From Isochrysis galbana (taxonomy: Eukaryota; Haptophyta; Isochrysidales; Isochrysidaceae): a stretch of 64,000 nucleotides of DNA. The translations under genes were made by a program, and so were the position numbers. The notes beneath the pieces were generated by a model. The model was not told where the DNA came from. It saw only the letters and a program-made list of their open reading frames with translations, and did no database searches. The stretch spans positions 3,661,035 through 3,725,034 of the forward strand of contig CM030941.1 in assembly GCA_018136815.1 (NCBI GenBank), given 5' to 3'. Below, piece by piece: positions 10,896 through 22,700 of the stretch. Each line of letters starts with the position of its first letter. Positions within the stretch are counted from its first letter, which is position 1.

Positions 10896-12635
10896 CTATG
10901 ATGATGAACGATCGCCACCATCCTCGGCTAGAGAAGCATCGCCGGCTGTGCGCCTGTTCGCTGCCGGCTGGTGGCGCGGGCCATTGCTCTCTCTGTCGTC
11001 GTCATAGGAAGAAGGCGTACCATCTTGACTCACCTTGTTCGCCAACGCCGTGCCCTTCGAAGCGGTCGCTGTCCTTCCTAGAGTGGCAAGCACACGATTG
11101 CCCATTTCTACGTCTGAACCACAGCTGGAAAGCATCGCCTGCCACACTATCTGTGCCCGTGGCGCTTGGGCTGCCTCGAAGAGTCCAAAGGCGGCCTCCA
11201 TCTTCCCCGCCATTCCTAAAGCACGAATAGCATCGGCTCTGCTCATGTCGGTAGGTTCAACACCCGTGGCAAGCAGCTGTTCCCACAGCCATGCTGCTAG
11301 CTCTCCTGCCTCAGTTCGATGCGAAAGCGTTTGCTTTTGACAACAGCATCTGAGGAGCTCTGCGCACGCCACTGCATCAAGGAGAGGGAGACCTTGAGCA
11401 CTGAGGGTGGCTTGTTGCGATTCCATCTCCATCACCCATTCCTTTGCTAGTTTTGCTGCACGCAGTCCTTGCCCAACGGGCTTCAGTGCCCAAACAAGAA
11501 GTGAGAACGAAGCCGAATCCGGGCGGACACCACGGCGTCGTGCAAGGAGATAGTGCGCGATTCCTCGTCGAGGCTCTCGAGCAGTAGCGCATGCGCGCAA
11601 CAGCGCGTTGAGTGTGTATGTGTCCGGAGGTATACCACCGCCACGCATCTGTTGTGCAAGAATCTCGGCGTTCACGAGCTCGCCGCACCGTGCAAAGGCG
11701 TCGATGAGCACATTGTATGCATGTGATGTGGGTCTTCCGCCCGAGTCAAGGAATGAGTTGAACATTTCGATGGCTGCGGGCAGCTGCCCTGCTGAGGTGA
11801 ATGAAGTGAGGAGCACGTTTAGGGTACGCTCATTGGGCTTCAGCCTTGCCGCACGCAGCTCATCCATCAATGCCGACGCCTCTACAGCGTGTCCCGCCCT
11901 GAGAAGCGTCTGGAGCATCACGTTGAAAAGCGGTAAGTCGGGAGTCCTACCCATCGCCCGCAGCCGTTTGCATAGCGCTGCGCCTGTCTTCTCATCACCA
12001 GCGGCCAAGAGTCCACTCAAGAGCATTGCGTGGGTCTGATGGTCCGCCTTGTCGCCCATCCTGTCCAAAAGGCGCATCGCACTCTCGCTGCGGCCGGCGC
12101 GTGCTAGAGCCGCCATTAGCGCAGCAGACTGACTCGGGTTCGATCTGCCACCCGCCGCATGGAGCGCATCTATCACCTCTACCGCCTCCTCGAGCCGGCC
12201 GTCTTTTCGTAGTGCAGCAGACAGCGCATCGCACACAGGCGCATGAGGCATGCATCCATGCGCACAGCACGCTATTGCCACGTCGCGTGCAGCGCTGTAG
12301 TCACCTGCAGCACGTAGCTCAGTCAAGAGTAGTGACGGGTCGAAGCGGCCAGCTGCACTCACAATGTAGTGCTCGACCAGCGTGGCGCGCTCAGAAGTGG
12401 TGGCGCACCCGAGGACAGCAGCTCTGCTCAGTGGAGGCAGCGTGCAAAGCGCGAGAGCCACTTGCGGCGCCCACAGCCACAGCAGCAAGGCGAAGGACAA
12501 TGGGTGGACCGTGATTGGCGGCGGCAAACGCTGTCTGCGCTTCTCGTCTGGCATGGGTTGGGGGGCAAGCAACGCCTCTTCCGTTAGCGCAGAGCAAGCA
12601 GCGCAGTGGCGTTGCTCTCGCTGGCTCCGCATCAC
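10896..12635 (-). CDS. Pentatricopeptide-repeat (PPR) protein with signal-peptide-like N terminus
   Basis: Single-exon protein of 579 residues (552 if the Met at 12,554 is used). Helical-pair repeats of about 35 residues fill most of it; the clearest units contain PNERTLNVLLTSF, TSHAYNVLIDAFARCGEL and PDTYTLNALLRACATA. PPR proteins bind organellar RNA and act in its processing, stability or translation. Around residues 45-62 there is a hydrophobic run (FALLLWLWAPQVALA) before a basic, Ser/Thr/Ala-containing stretch. This looks like a bipartite signal plus transit presequence for a plastid bounded by extra membranes. With the 12,554 start the hydrophobic core is close to the N terminus. The C-terminal 40 residues are polar and probably disordered. 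The RNA target cannot be predicted. Confidence 0.88.
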   Translation of the reverse strand: MMRSQREQRHCAACSALTEEALLAPQPMPDEKRRQRLPPPITVHPLSFALLLWLWAPQVALALCTLPPLSRAAVLGCATTSERATLVEHYIVSAAGRFDPSLLLTELRAAGDYSAARDVAIACCAHGCMPHAPVCDALSAALRKDGRLEEAVEVIDALHAAGGRSNPSQSAALMAALARAGRSESAMRLLDRMGDKADHQTHAMLLSGLLAAGDEKTGAALCKRLRAMGRTPDLPLFNVMLQTLLRAGHAVEASALMDELRAARLKPNERTLNVLLTSFTSAGQLPAAIEMFNSFLDSGGRPTSHAYNVLIDAFARCGELVNAEILAQQMRGGGIPPDTYTLNALLRACATAREPRRGIAHYLLARRRGVRPDSASFSLLVWALKPVGQGLRAAKLAKEWVMEMESQQATLSAQGLPLLDAVACAELLRCCCQKQTLSHRTEAGELAAWLWEQLLATGVEPTDMSRADAIRALGMAGKMEAAFGLFEAAQAPRAQIVWQAMLSSCGSDVEMGNRVLATLGRTATASKGTALANKVSQDGTPSSYDDDRESNGPRHQPAANRRTAGDASLAEDGGDRSSS

Positions 12636-13096
12636 TCAACGGGGACAGGTGCGCGATGTCCGTGCCGTGCAAATACTATGAGGTGCGATGTGCGCGCTCA
12701 GGCTGGTCGACGAGGGCCGTGGACGCAGGTGGGCGAGAAGAAGGGACGAGAGGTCAGCCGCAAGCGCCGGACGGCGCACCGTCACCCCCGACCCCCAGTC
12801 GAGCCAAAGCAAATGTAAATGCAGGAGTTTCAGAGTTTTATTCACGGAGTGAAGTAGTAGGAATAGTGTTCTGATCTGTAGATTTGTAGAGCATCTTGCC
12901 AGTAACTACTACTACTACTATAATTAATAGTAGCAATAAACTATCTGAGCGTTAGCACCACCACTGCCACTAGTAGTATAATAATAAAATGACTGAACAT
13001 GAGTGCCGCTACTGCCTCTAGCCATGCACCAACACGCCAGGCCACGACGCACAAGACCGCATTAAGATTCAGATTAAGACCCAAGGCACACAACAC
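12636..13096. other. Intergenic DNA upstream of the PPR gene
   Basis: Nothing is recognised except short ACT/AAT repeats at 12,905-12,975. Several low-complexity frames show no family features. Confidence 0.5.
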
Positions 13097-13462
13097 CCTA
13101 GATGGGAGAAACGTATTCACCGTTTTTCTACGAAGGCGAAAAACAGGCCGTTTTTGCCGTTTTTGCAAGCCCTTCAGTTTTTGTCTCCGTTTTTGAATGG
13201 CAACGCTAGCACTCATGCACCATGCGCTGAGCGTGAGCATATGTGGGCGCTTACGCGTGCGTGGAAAGAAAGAGAGGAGGAGGAGGGAGGGGAGAGGGGG
13301 AAGGGGGAGGGAGGGGGCCAGAGAGAAGGGTGATGAAGGAGAGAATGAGAGAGAGGGAGGGAGGGAAGAAGAGGGAGAGGGCAGAGCGAGGGGGGGAGAG
13401 AGGGAGAGAGAGAAGGGAGCAAGAGGGAGCGAGATAGAGGGAAGGGGGGAGGGGGAGGGGGA

Positions 13463-14545
<1,083 letters not shown>

Positions 14546-14709
14546 GAGCGCCCTCGCCCGGCGAGAATTCGTTAGAGACTCTTAGAGAGCCCCCCCCCCC
14601 CCCTCCGTACTGTTTTTGGGACTGTTTTTGTCTGTTTTTCTATGAAGGCCAAAAACAGACTGTTTTTACTGTTTTTGGACCCCCCCCCCCACTGTTTTTC
14701 CCATCTAGG

Positions 14710-15312
14710 CACAACACACAACTAAGAATCTTACTAAGAACTAAGTAAGAAGTAAAAAGTAAGCATAAGCACATACACATACATGATACATGAATCATGC
14801 ATACCTCCCCCCTTTTCGGCCCCGGCTCCCGTTAAGAACTCCCCACAAGCCACACGTTCAATAATGGGTGAAAACCCAGTTCCAGTTAAGGCCTGTAACC
14901 AGATAACTGGTAACTGGGTATCGTGCTACTCACCTACCCACATCCGATTTCCACTACCCACTCCATATGGGTAGGGGGTGGGCCACTACTCAGCACTGGT
15001 TCCGAATAGTGAAAATCCACTATTCAGGATAATCACGCGGGTAACGGCGGCAAAGCCGCCGTACAGCAGTGCGCGCGCGCCGAAAGACAGGCTCGGGCGC
15101 TTTATCTTGGCCGCGCCCAGCGCAGCTGGCGGTGTCGTGCCCTTGCAGCGCTGAGGCCAGCGCGCTGCCAGCAGCTAGCAGCACACGCGGCCACGCAGAG
15201 TGGATGCGGTGGGCGCCGAGCCTGGTCCGCAGAATGAATCTCGCCGCCGGCCATCTGCCGGCAGCAGCAGCCCGGTGGCCGCATGCCCACAGCAACATCT
15301 TCTTTTGGATAC
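14710..15312. other. Intergenic DNA with repeat R2 fragment
   Basis: Positions 14,800-14,875 match the repeat at 25,780-25,870 (CCCCGGCTCCC...AACTCCCCA...AAGCCACA...GGTGAAAACCCA). Beyond it lie short TACCCA/TAACTGG repeats and a GC-rich stretch at 15,040-15,300 with no recognised gene. Confidence 0.5.
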
Positions 15313-15330
15313 ATGTTCACCTCCTTCCCG

Positions 15331-16204
15331 AACTAAGTTTATACTTAGTTCGCCCATGGGGGGGCACGAGCCCCCCTCTCTCTCCACTCCTCCCCTGCCA
15401 TGGGGGAGGAACCACTCACTCTCCTGGCACGCCTGATGGCCTGCCAGGAGCACACAGCCCTGCTAACCCATTCCTCTCCCCACAGGCCCGCCTGACTCGC
15501 CCGCCCTGGCCCGTCGTGGCCTGCCCATCCCTCTGACCAGCCCCTCCTCCCCCTGGGCCCCCCTGATCAGGACCCCCCAGCCAGCTCCAGTCGACTGGCA
15601 GGGGCTCGAGAGCCAGCGAGGGAGAGGCAGGAGGGGCCAGGGCCATGCCCCAGCCTCACCTGCCCCCTGAGCTGCGCTCCCTGGCCCCTGCCGGCCTCCT
15701 GGGGACCTGAAGAGGGGCCGCAGGCGCGCGCCATGGCCAGAGCCGCAGGGAAGAGAGGAGGAAAAGGGAAGAGGGAGGGGAGGGGGGAGCGGCAGCTCTC
15801 CCCTCCGGCAGAAACGTGTCTTCTCGCCCCGTTTGGGTAAGAGAAGACGGGGGCGCCAGAGCCAGGAGGGAAGGGCCGTGGCTTGCCGCGGCCACTCGCT
15901 TCGGCGAGGAGAGATTAGCGCTCCTGGGCCCCTATTCACGAGTGCCCCCCCCCCCCTGCGTTGCTTTTACCCGAAAGGGGCTTTCCCCCAGCGTGGACTC
16001 GAGGAGAGGACGTGCTGGGGTGCGCGGGGTCGGTGCGTGCACTGGGGGGAGGACAAATATCGAGAGGAGGGGAAAGTGCCCCCTCCCCCCGGTATCACTC
16101 GGACACCTGGCCCGTCAGGCATGGCGGGATTCCGGGACGGAAAGACGGAAAAGTTGTGTCCAATTAGCTAGTGGGGTTGGCTAGGATATAACATTAATTA
16201 TTTT
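15331..16204 (+). mobile_element. Palindrome-headed retroposon, subfamily A, full copy
   Basis: An 874-bp unit flanked by a perfect 18-bp duplication ATGTTCACCTCCTTCCCG (15,313-15,330 and 16,205-16,222). It starts with the palindromic head AACTAAGTTTATACTTAGTT. Successive hairpin-forming segments follow: GGGGGGGCACGAGCCCCCC near 15,360, CCTCCCCTGCCATGGGGGAGG near 15,389, and CTCCTGGCA...TGCCAGGAG near 15,421-15,451. It ends ...GGATATAACATTAATTATTTT, a T-rich tail. Its open frames are not conserved among copies. The nearest equivalent is the reversed copy at 28,191-29,066. Confidence 0.88.
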
Positions 16205-16222
16205 ATGTTCACCTCCTTCCCG

Positions 16223-17724
16223 CCTGCCGCCTCGCGTCGGCTCCCGCCTCTCAAAACGGACACCGCCGCAAAATAAGTAAAAAGAAAGGAGAATAGGGGG
16301 TGAAGGGGGGGGAAGCGATACCATGGGGGGGGGGGGGAATGGCTCCGCTTGCGGCTTGCGGCCGTATATGTAGGGGCACACACACACGCACACGACACGC
16401 GCGCGCGCGCACGCGCGCATACATACACACACACGTACACACACACGTACACACACACACAATATATATATATAATATTAATTTATATATATTATAGTAG
16501 TATATATAGTACGACTACCAGTAGTAGTATATGGGATATGGGTATCGGGATACTCAGAATACCCAGCTACCCAGGGGGCCACTATCTAACTAGATAGGGG
16601 TCGGTCACTATCACTATCTAACTAGATAGGGGTCGGTGAACTACCCACAATATCCGGTTAGTCCCAAATCCAAGTGGTTACAGGCCTTAGTTCCAGTTCG
16701 TCGCCAACATACAACGTAGGTAGAAGAGTTACCAGGGAAAAGCACGGGGGGGGGGGTCAGCGAACTTTTTGCAGTCGTCCCGTTGACGTTGAGAATGAGA
16801 GGCCCTGCTTGGGGCAGGCCAGTCCGATGCCTACCCGAGCGATCCTCCGCAGAATAAACGACGGCCCCCGGCGAACCTTTCGTTGAGAGGGCTCCTTCGG
16901 GCGAACATGCGCCGCTCCCCCCGCTCCTCGGCCTGTCGCCAGCCTCTCATTCCGCCCGTTTACTGTTACTGATATAAACGGGGCTCGGTTACAGTTATCG
17001 GTTATCGGTTATCGTGTTGAGCGTTGAATTCCCGGTTCGGGGACCGACGAATGCCGCCCTCCCTCACTCCACTCTCTTTTCGTTGTCTCTTGCGGCGCGC
17101 GCGCATGCGCGCGCCACGACCTGCTCTTAGAGCTCAGAAATCCTGAGGGGGCTCCCACCAGAGGCGAGAGCGAGAGGCCACAGGCTCTGCCAGAGGGCCA
17201 ACCAAGCAGCTCAGGGGTCTGGGTCAGGATTGTGAGTGCTCAGCTCATGCAAGGAGGCAGAGTCTGAGGGTGACCGACGGGCCCTCCCGAGGGGCCTCGA
17301 CTGCAACTGATCCAGGAGACCTGGGGCGGCGCCCTTGGCGGGGGACCCTGGGGGCGAGGGAGAAGCAAACGCGTAACGCGTCGACGCGCTGCATCGCACG
17401 CAACCAAGTATATACTTAGTTGCACAAGTACTATTGGGTGAGAGTTATGCGTCGTGTGGCACAGTGATGACGATTTCTCGCAACGATTATTGTAGGGGCA
17501 AAGGATTGCTACGGCTACAGAAGATATGAAGATGATGATAAGCAGTCCAACGCACCGAGGCAAGGAGGACGGGATGGAGCTAGAAGATCAACACAAATCA
17601 CGACGCGCATATCTACAACGTGAGCTTCTTAGCTATTGGAGCTGTTAGGAACCTCGTCACATGCGGTGCTTTGAACGCTGAGCAGCTCGCACACGTTTAG
17701 CGTCTTAGGGTCTCTAGGCTACCA
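16223..17724. other. Intergenic DNA with CA/GC microsatellite and a palindrome-head-like motif
   Basis: Positions 16,375-16,460 are an alternating CA/CG/GTAC microsatellite followed by AT-rich TATA repeats to about 16,510. A tandem CTAACTAGATAGGGGTCGGT lies at 16,586-16,636. At 17,401-17,423 the motif CAACCAAGTATATACTTAGT resembles the head of the retroposon family, but the adjoining 300 bp is not clearly the same element. No gene was recognised. Confidence 0.5.
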
Positions 17725-18432
17725 TCACACATGGATGCGCTGCTCGGATGCATAAAAGTCTCGGCTCAGCCGTTGCTCGAGGTTCCAGTCTCGACACCGC
17801 TCATCGTGACCCATACCGAAGCTAAGCTCTCCACTCTCCTCGTCATCCGAGTGGAACTCGTGTAGCGCCACGCTATCGGCAACACCAAAGTTGACGTCCA
17901 GGCGCGATGCGTCTGATCGCTGCCTGTGAAGAGTCCGAGCCACTGTCATCAGCCGCGCAATACGCAAGAGGACCCAACCAGCCATGACGACGAGGAGCGC
18001 CACTTCCAGGCTTTGCGCGACCTCGTCAATGTACAAGAGGAAGGAGAGGATGGAGAGCGCGCAGACCGCCGCGTCGAAAATGTTGCCGAAGTCTGACCAG
18101 AAGGCCGCTCGGAGTAGCACAATTCGGAGCGCTGTCTCGCACACCATCCCGAAGGTCAAATAGACCTCGACCACAAAAAATGCGCGCGAGTTGGGGTAGG
18201 AAATCCGACGCTCGTGCCCCGGAGTGGCCCATGGGTGCAGGATCCACACCACCTCGACAATGGAGGCGGCGAGCAGCGAGACGTAGAACAGGCTGATCGA
18301 GCGCGAGTAGAGCAGCCTCGACGCGACTGTCTGCAGGTACTCTTCCTGCGTCATATACTGGCCGAAGGAGGAGGAGGAGCCACTTATCCGCCAGGCTAAG
18401 AGTGTCTCCCCCTCCTTGTGCCCTCCGAGCAT
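17725..18432 (-). CDS. Voltage-sensor-like four-helix membrane protein
   Basis: A frame of about 235 residues from the Met at 18,432; the frame stays open to 18,702 but that extension is low complexity. After MTQEEYLQTVASRLLYSR come four hydrophobic segments. S1 is ISLFYVSLLAASIVEVVWIL. S2 is AFFVVEVYLTFGMVCETALR, with acidic residues. S3 is FWSDFGNIFDAAVCALSIL, with the N-x-FD signature of voltage sensors. S4 contains WVLLRIARLMTVARTLHRQR, with arginines at semi-regular spacing. No pore helices follow; the C terminus is a hydrophilic, acidic tail. Voltage-sensor-only proteins include Hv1 proton channels and sensor phosphatases. I cannot say whether this conducts ions. It lies alone, about 0.9 kb upstream of and divergent from the repeat-protein gene. 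Confidence 0.65.
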   Translation of the reverse strand: MLGGHKEGETLLAWRISGSSSSFGQYMTQEEYLQTVASRLLYSRSISLFYVSLLAASIVEVVWILHPWATPGHERRISYPNSRAFFVVEVYLTFGMVCETALRIVLLRAAFWSDFGNIFDAAVCALSILSFLLYIDEVAQSLEVALLVVMAGWVLLRIARLMTVARTLHRQRSDASRLDVNFGVADSVALHEFHSDDEESGELSFGMGHDERCRDWNLEQRLSRDFYASEQRIHV

Positions 18433-19290
18433 GGCTACGAGCAGGACGAGCCCTCGGGCTGCCACCGTCCGTCGCGCCGCGCCGGCGGCGCCGAGGGGAC
18501 GGTGGAGCGACTCGCCCCGTCGCAATCGCCCCGCCGCGGCGCGCGTTAATTCAGAAATAAAGGGACAAAAAAGGGGAGAGAGAGTCTCTGGTTGAATTGT
18601 ATAGTAGACGGTCACCCGTAGATGCCTGCGTAAACGATCGAGTGCGAGTGTCGCCTCTAGATGGGGAAAACAACGAGGCACGAGATGACGAATCAAACTC
18701 AACCAGAAGCGTTCAATTATGATTGTCCTGCCACACTTATCTCCTACCCGACCCCTCGAGGAGGGAGTGAACCCTACACCCTACACCCTACACCTACACC
18801 TACACCTACACCTCTACACCTACACCTACACCCACACTTACACTCATAGACTCCTAGCTCCTAGATGGGAAATGGAAAATACGAATTTACCGTAGTTGGC
18901 CAGAGGCCAAATACATATATATTTGACTGTATTTGAAGCGCGTCCTGGGTTGTATTTGAAGGCAGAGAGGATATAGAGGATATAGAGGATAGAGGATAGA
19001 GATAGAGGTATAGAGCCCTAGCTAGTGTCTAGTGTCAATGTAAATGCGGGGTTTCACAGTAACGCCCCAATCACACTCACACCTCGCGAGGGATCTGGAC
19101 TCTTATTTCCACATTTCGCTCTCCCTAGCTCCCTAGAGTACCCTCTGATACCCATTTCTAGGCTGTGCGTGTGCCTGTAGGAGAAATAACATCATCCTAT
19201 TGTACTAGGCATCCTAGTCCACCAGGATAGAAGGTAGAGCCCCAGCAGCGCCCCAGCTAGTGTGAATTCTGTGAAAAGGGTGAACTATTT
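18433..19290. other. Intergenic DNA with a minisatellite
   Basis: Positions 18,770-18,848 form a CCCTACA/CCTACA minisatellite, and AGAGGATAT repeats lie at 18,965-19,000. A truncated hAT-type element at 18,860-18,965 is listed separately. No gene was recognised. Confidence 0.6.
18860..18965. mobile_element. Truncated hAT-type MITE
   Basis: It starts CCTAGATGGGAAAT and matches the reverse complement of the right half of the 2,579-2,722 element through CCAAATACATATATATTTG and AAGCGCGTCCTGGGTTGTA. It then breaks off into AGAGGATAT repeats. There is no second terminal repeat, so it is an old fragment. Confidence 0.7.
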
Positions 19291-19707
19291 TTGGGAGAGC
19301 CCCCCCCTTTCTTCTTCTCGAACTCCCGCGCAGTTCCGCCGCCTGGTGGGCGCTGGCGCCATCGGCTCGCCTCCTCTCCCCTCCCCTTCCCCCCTCCCCC
19401 TCCCCCTCCCCCCTCCCCCACCCTTCCCACTGTCACCCTGCCGTCCACGAGCGCGATTCTCTCGTCAAGCGCATCGGCACCGCTCGCGGTGGAGCCGCTG
19501 CGTCTACACGCACCGCACATCTGGTATAGGCAGCAGCAGCGCAGCCGCGCTCCCACCCTACAGCTGAGCGCGTGCTCGCGCAGCCTGCCGCACGGCTCAG
19601 TTGAACGCCGATTGATCGACTCTCACAGGCTGGAGAGGGGGGTGAGGCCAACAGGCACGCCACCTCCCTCGCGACGAGACGCGCTCTTGCGCACTCGCTC
19701 CGGCTGG

Positions 19708-22700
19708 ATGCGCCGGCCGCGGCCAGATGACGCGCTGGAGCACCTGCGCAGGCTCCGTGTGGCGGTCGACCACCACAACTACAAGCTGCTCCACTTGGGC
19801 TTCCGGCTGCTCCAGCTCAAGACAACTGCCGGAACGCGTCGTTATGACCCTATCCCCCTCCGTGTGTTGGATCTGGACGCCGCCAAGGGCATCGGACGTC
19901 TGGTCGCCGCAGAGGGCATCGGACCGCCTCAGCACAGATGTGAGGGGGCAGGCCCTGGGATTGTAAGCGGCGATGAAGCCAGTGTGTGTGCCTGTGCTCC
20001 TGCGCTCGACACGAGGCTCGCGCGAGAGGCGTCGCCGTGCCGCGCACTTGAGCATGGTATCGAGGGGTACCCTTCGAGAGCGCATGCAGATGCACCTCGA
20101 GATCTAGAGGTGTCGCAGGCAGCTCGTCCAGCCCACTCTTCCGACGAGGTTGGTGGGCGGCCAACGCATGATGCGATCAGGGATGCACCTACCCACCTGC
20201 GGAACGACAACACCAATGACTTCAGCCAGCCGGATGATGAGATGTGCCGAAGGCCCTCTGCCTTGCCTAATCGGATAGTTTCACCCTCGCATGTTGCGCC
20301 TAGGGAAACCCAGCTCAAGGCGCGTGTCACTGCATCCAGCGCACGTGCTGCCGTCGAAGCCCACCCTGGCTTGGCCGACCTCGCCACAGCCGCACTCTCA
20401 GGGCGCCTTACAGATGTTCCAGCAACTGCTGCAGCTGTGGCTGCCGCTGTTGCTGCAGTCAACGCCCTGTACACCGACACTGCGGAGCCTATGGGCGCAC
20501 AGCCTTCCGGGGTACCAGCGCGCTTGCAGGGGCCTTCTGCCCAGGATCTAGCGCAAGCAGCATCGTCGCTGACAGATGGAGTGCACAGCGGCGACGCTGC
20601 CAACGCACCAATGCTTGCGTCAGCGGATGCAATCAGTCGTGTCGCCTCGGCTGCTGCTGCAGCGCTTGTTGAGATCATTTCGAGGGCCGCCACTTCCCAG
20701 CAAGCAATGACTTCAGCGGTGGCTACCCCAACTTCGGATGTGCAAACGACGACAAGTGCACGAGCTCCGCCGCCAGAGGAGCAAAAGGCTGTCTTGCAAG
20801 CCGCGCAGCCCGCGCCATCCGCCGCAGCCTCACCGCGCCTACCACAAGCACACTGCTCCATTCCATCGTTGGAGATGGCTATGTTGACGGCCGCCGAAGA
20901 CGCGAGATGTACGGACGGCGGCACTGGCCTTGCTCTCTTTCCAAGCTCGAAACCAGGGGCAAATCAACAAGGCGAAGAGATCTCGTCAACGACATCCGAT
21001 CCGATCCTCGAGGATAGATCTCGCCGTCTCAGCTTAGAACCCACGCGCCTTGATCCCAACCACATGCTCGTCCAATTGGTCGACACGGGGTGTTGTACCT
21101 CGCCTCGCTCCGACCACCCAGCCCCGAATGAATGGCATCCATTGTACCACACTGATCAGGGACGTGCTAGACCCACACCTCCCGCTTGCGCGGCACCAAT
21201 GGACATGACTGCGTGCACGAAGGCTGCTCTATCAACGGGGAATCACCACGACGCTCAGCTTGTGGACAAAAGTTGCGCCACTTCTCCGTTAGCCATGGCG
21301 AGCAGGTCTACCGGAATCGGGCCTCCCGTAATGCAACACGGCAACGCTCCTGCCCTCACATCTGACCATCCAAGGCGCTCGCCGTCGAAATCGCCGCACG
21401 AATCTGAGAACTGCGCTGGTCAGCTGCTACGGCCTGGGCGGCCCCATCTCACATGCATCCGGGCGGCGGCCTCGCGTGTTGCTCGCCTCCGGGCCACTTG
21501 CGTGGATCCAGATAACTACGAGTCGTTAGATTACGATGCGTACAACAATAAGGACGCCTCTTTGTTGGCCGACAATGGCGCTCAATCTTTTGTTGGTTTG
21601 CTCGCCGCAGATCTCGATCTATGCGGCCGAGCTAGAACCTCAACGGAGGGCTGTGCAATGCGACTCACGACTGTCAACGTTTGGAACGCGGCCAACCGTC
21701 GAAAGGTGGCGCCGTGGCAACTATTGACGCGAGCACTCGCACAATGGCGTGCGCGCACATGGCGCGCATGGCGCGTTGAATTGCTCTACCTGAGCGCCCT
21801 CCGTCACCATCGTTTTGGTGCAGCTGCCGGAGCATGGCGCGTGTGGGTGCGACGTGCAGCCATTGTCGTGCCATGGCGCAGCGTGGCACAGCTTGCTTGT
21901 GCTCGCCGGCTGCTCAAGGCGCTCGCACTCCTGAGTCAAAACGCACGGCTGATAGGGTTGCTGCGGCGTGCTGTTCTGGCGCGACGGAAAAGCTCACTCT
22001 ATCGAGGGCTGCGTCTGTGGAGGCGGCTCAGGCCGGCTGGAAGGCAGGGGGTCGCCGGGCGGCCAGCGCTGTCTCTCGATGAGATCAGGCGTCGTATCCA
22101 TCAAGTTGTAAAAGCTCGGCGAGGCGCAGATGAAGTTCTCGGACGCTTTTCTCTGTCACCAGTTGCTTCTCGTGACCCGCAAGCTGCCGAACGCGATGCG
22201 TACCATGCCAGCCGTCGAGCACAACAAGTCCGTTCCATCGAGCGATCTGCACAACGAGTTGCGCAACAGCGAGCGCTTTTGCAAGCAAAGATCAAGAAAA
22301 CCGCAGCTGGCCGCCAGGACCACTTGCGTGTCGACGCAACGCCTCCGCGACGTTCTCAATTGAATGAGGAGAAGGTTGGCAAGGGCACGGAAACGCATGA
22401 GCTTCAGTATGCATTCGACGACAAGCCAAGGTCTGTGCCGGCATCGGTCGCTCGAGTCGCTGGGCACCAGGCTGCGGGAGATGCATTGCGCTCTTGGTCG
22501 CCGGGTGAATCCGGGCATTTAGGTCATCGGGAAGAGCCGGTGGTTGGCTCTAGCTCACCACCGGCACAAGCTGCATCGGAGGTCGCACCTACATTGTGGA
22601 TCGACACGCGTGCGCATCCTGCGTCCGCACTCTCAGTTTCGGTCGCCCCCTTTCGCCGAGATGCGGAACGCGTCGCAATCGCCCGGGGTGAGGAATGGAG

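Noticed and set aside
16820-17000. Possible tRNA or small RNA near short GC-rich hairpins
   Set aside because: No acceptor, anticodon and T-arm arrangement could be assembled; no TTCGA-type T loop in the right context.
18774-18848. Telomere-like CCCTACA repeats
   Set aside because: Units vary between CCCTACA and CCTACA, the array is short and lies inside the contig; it is an ordinary minisatellite.
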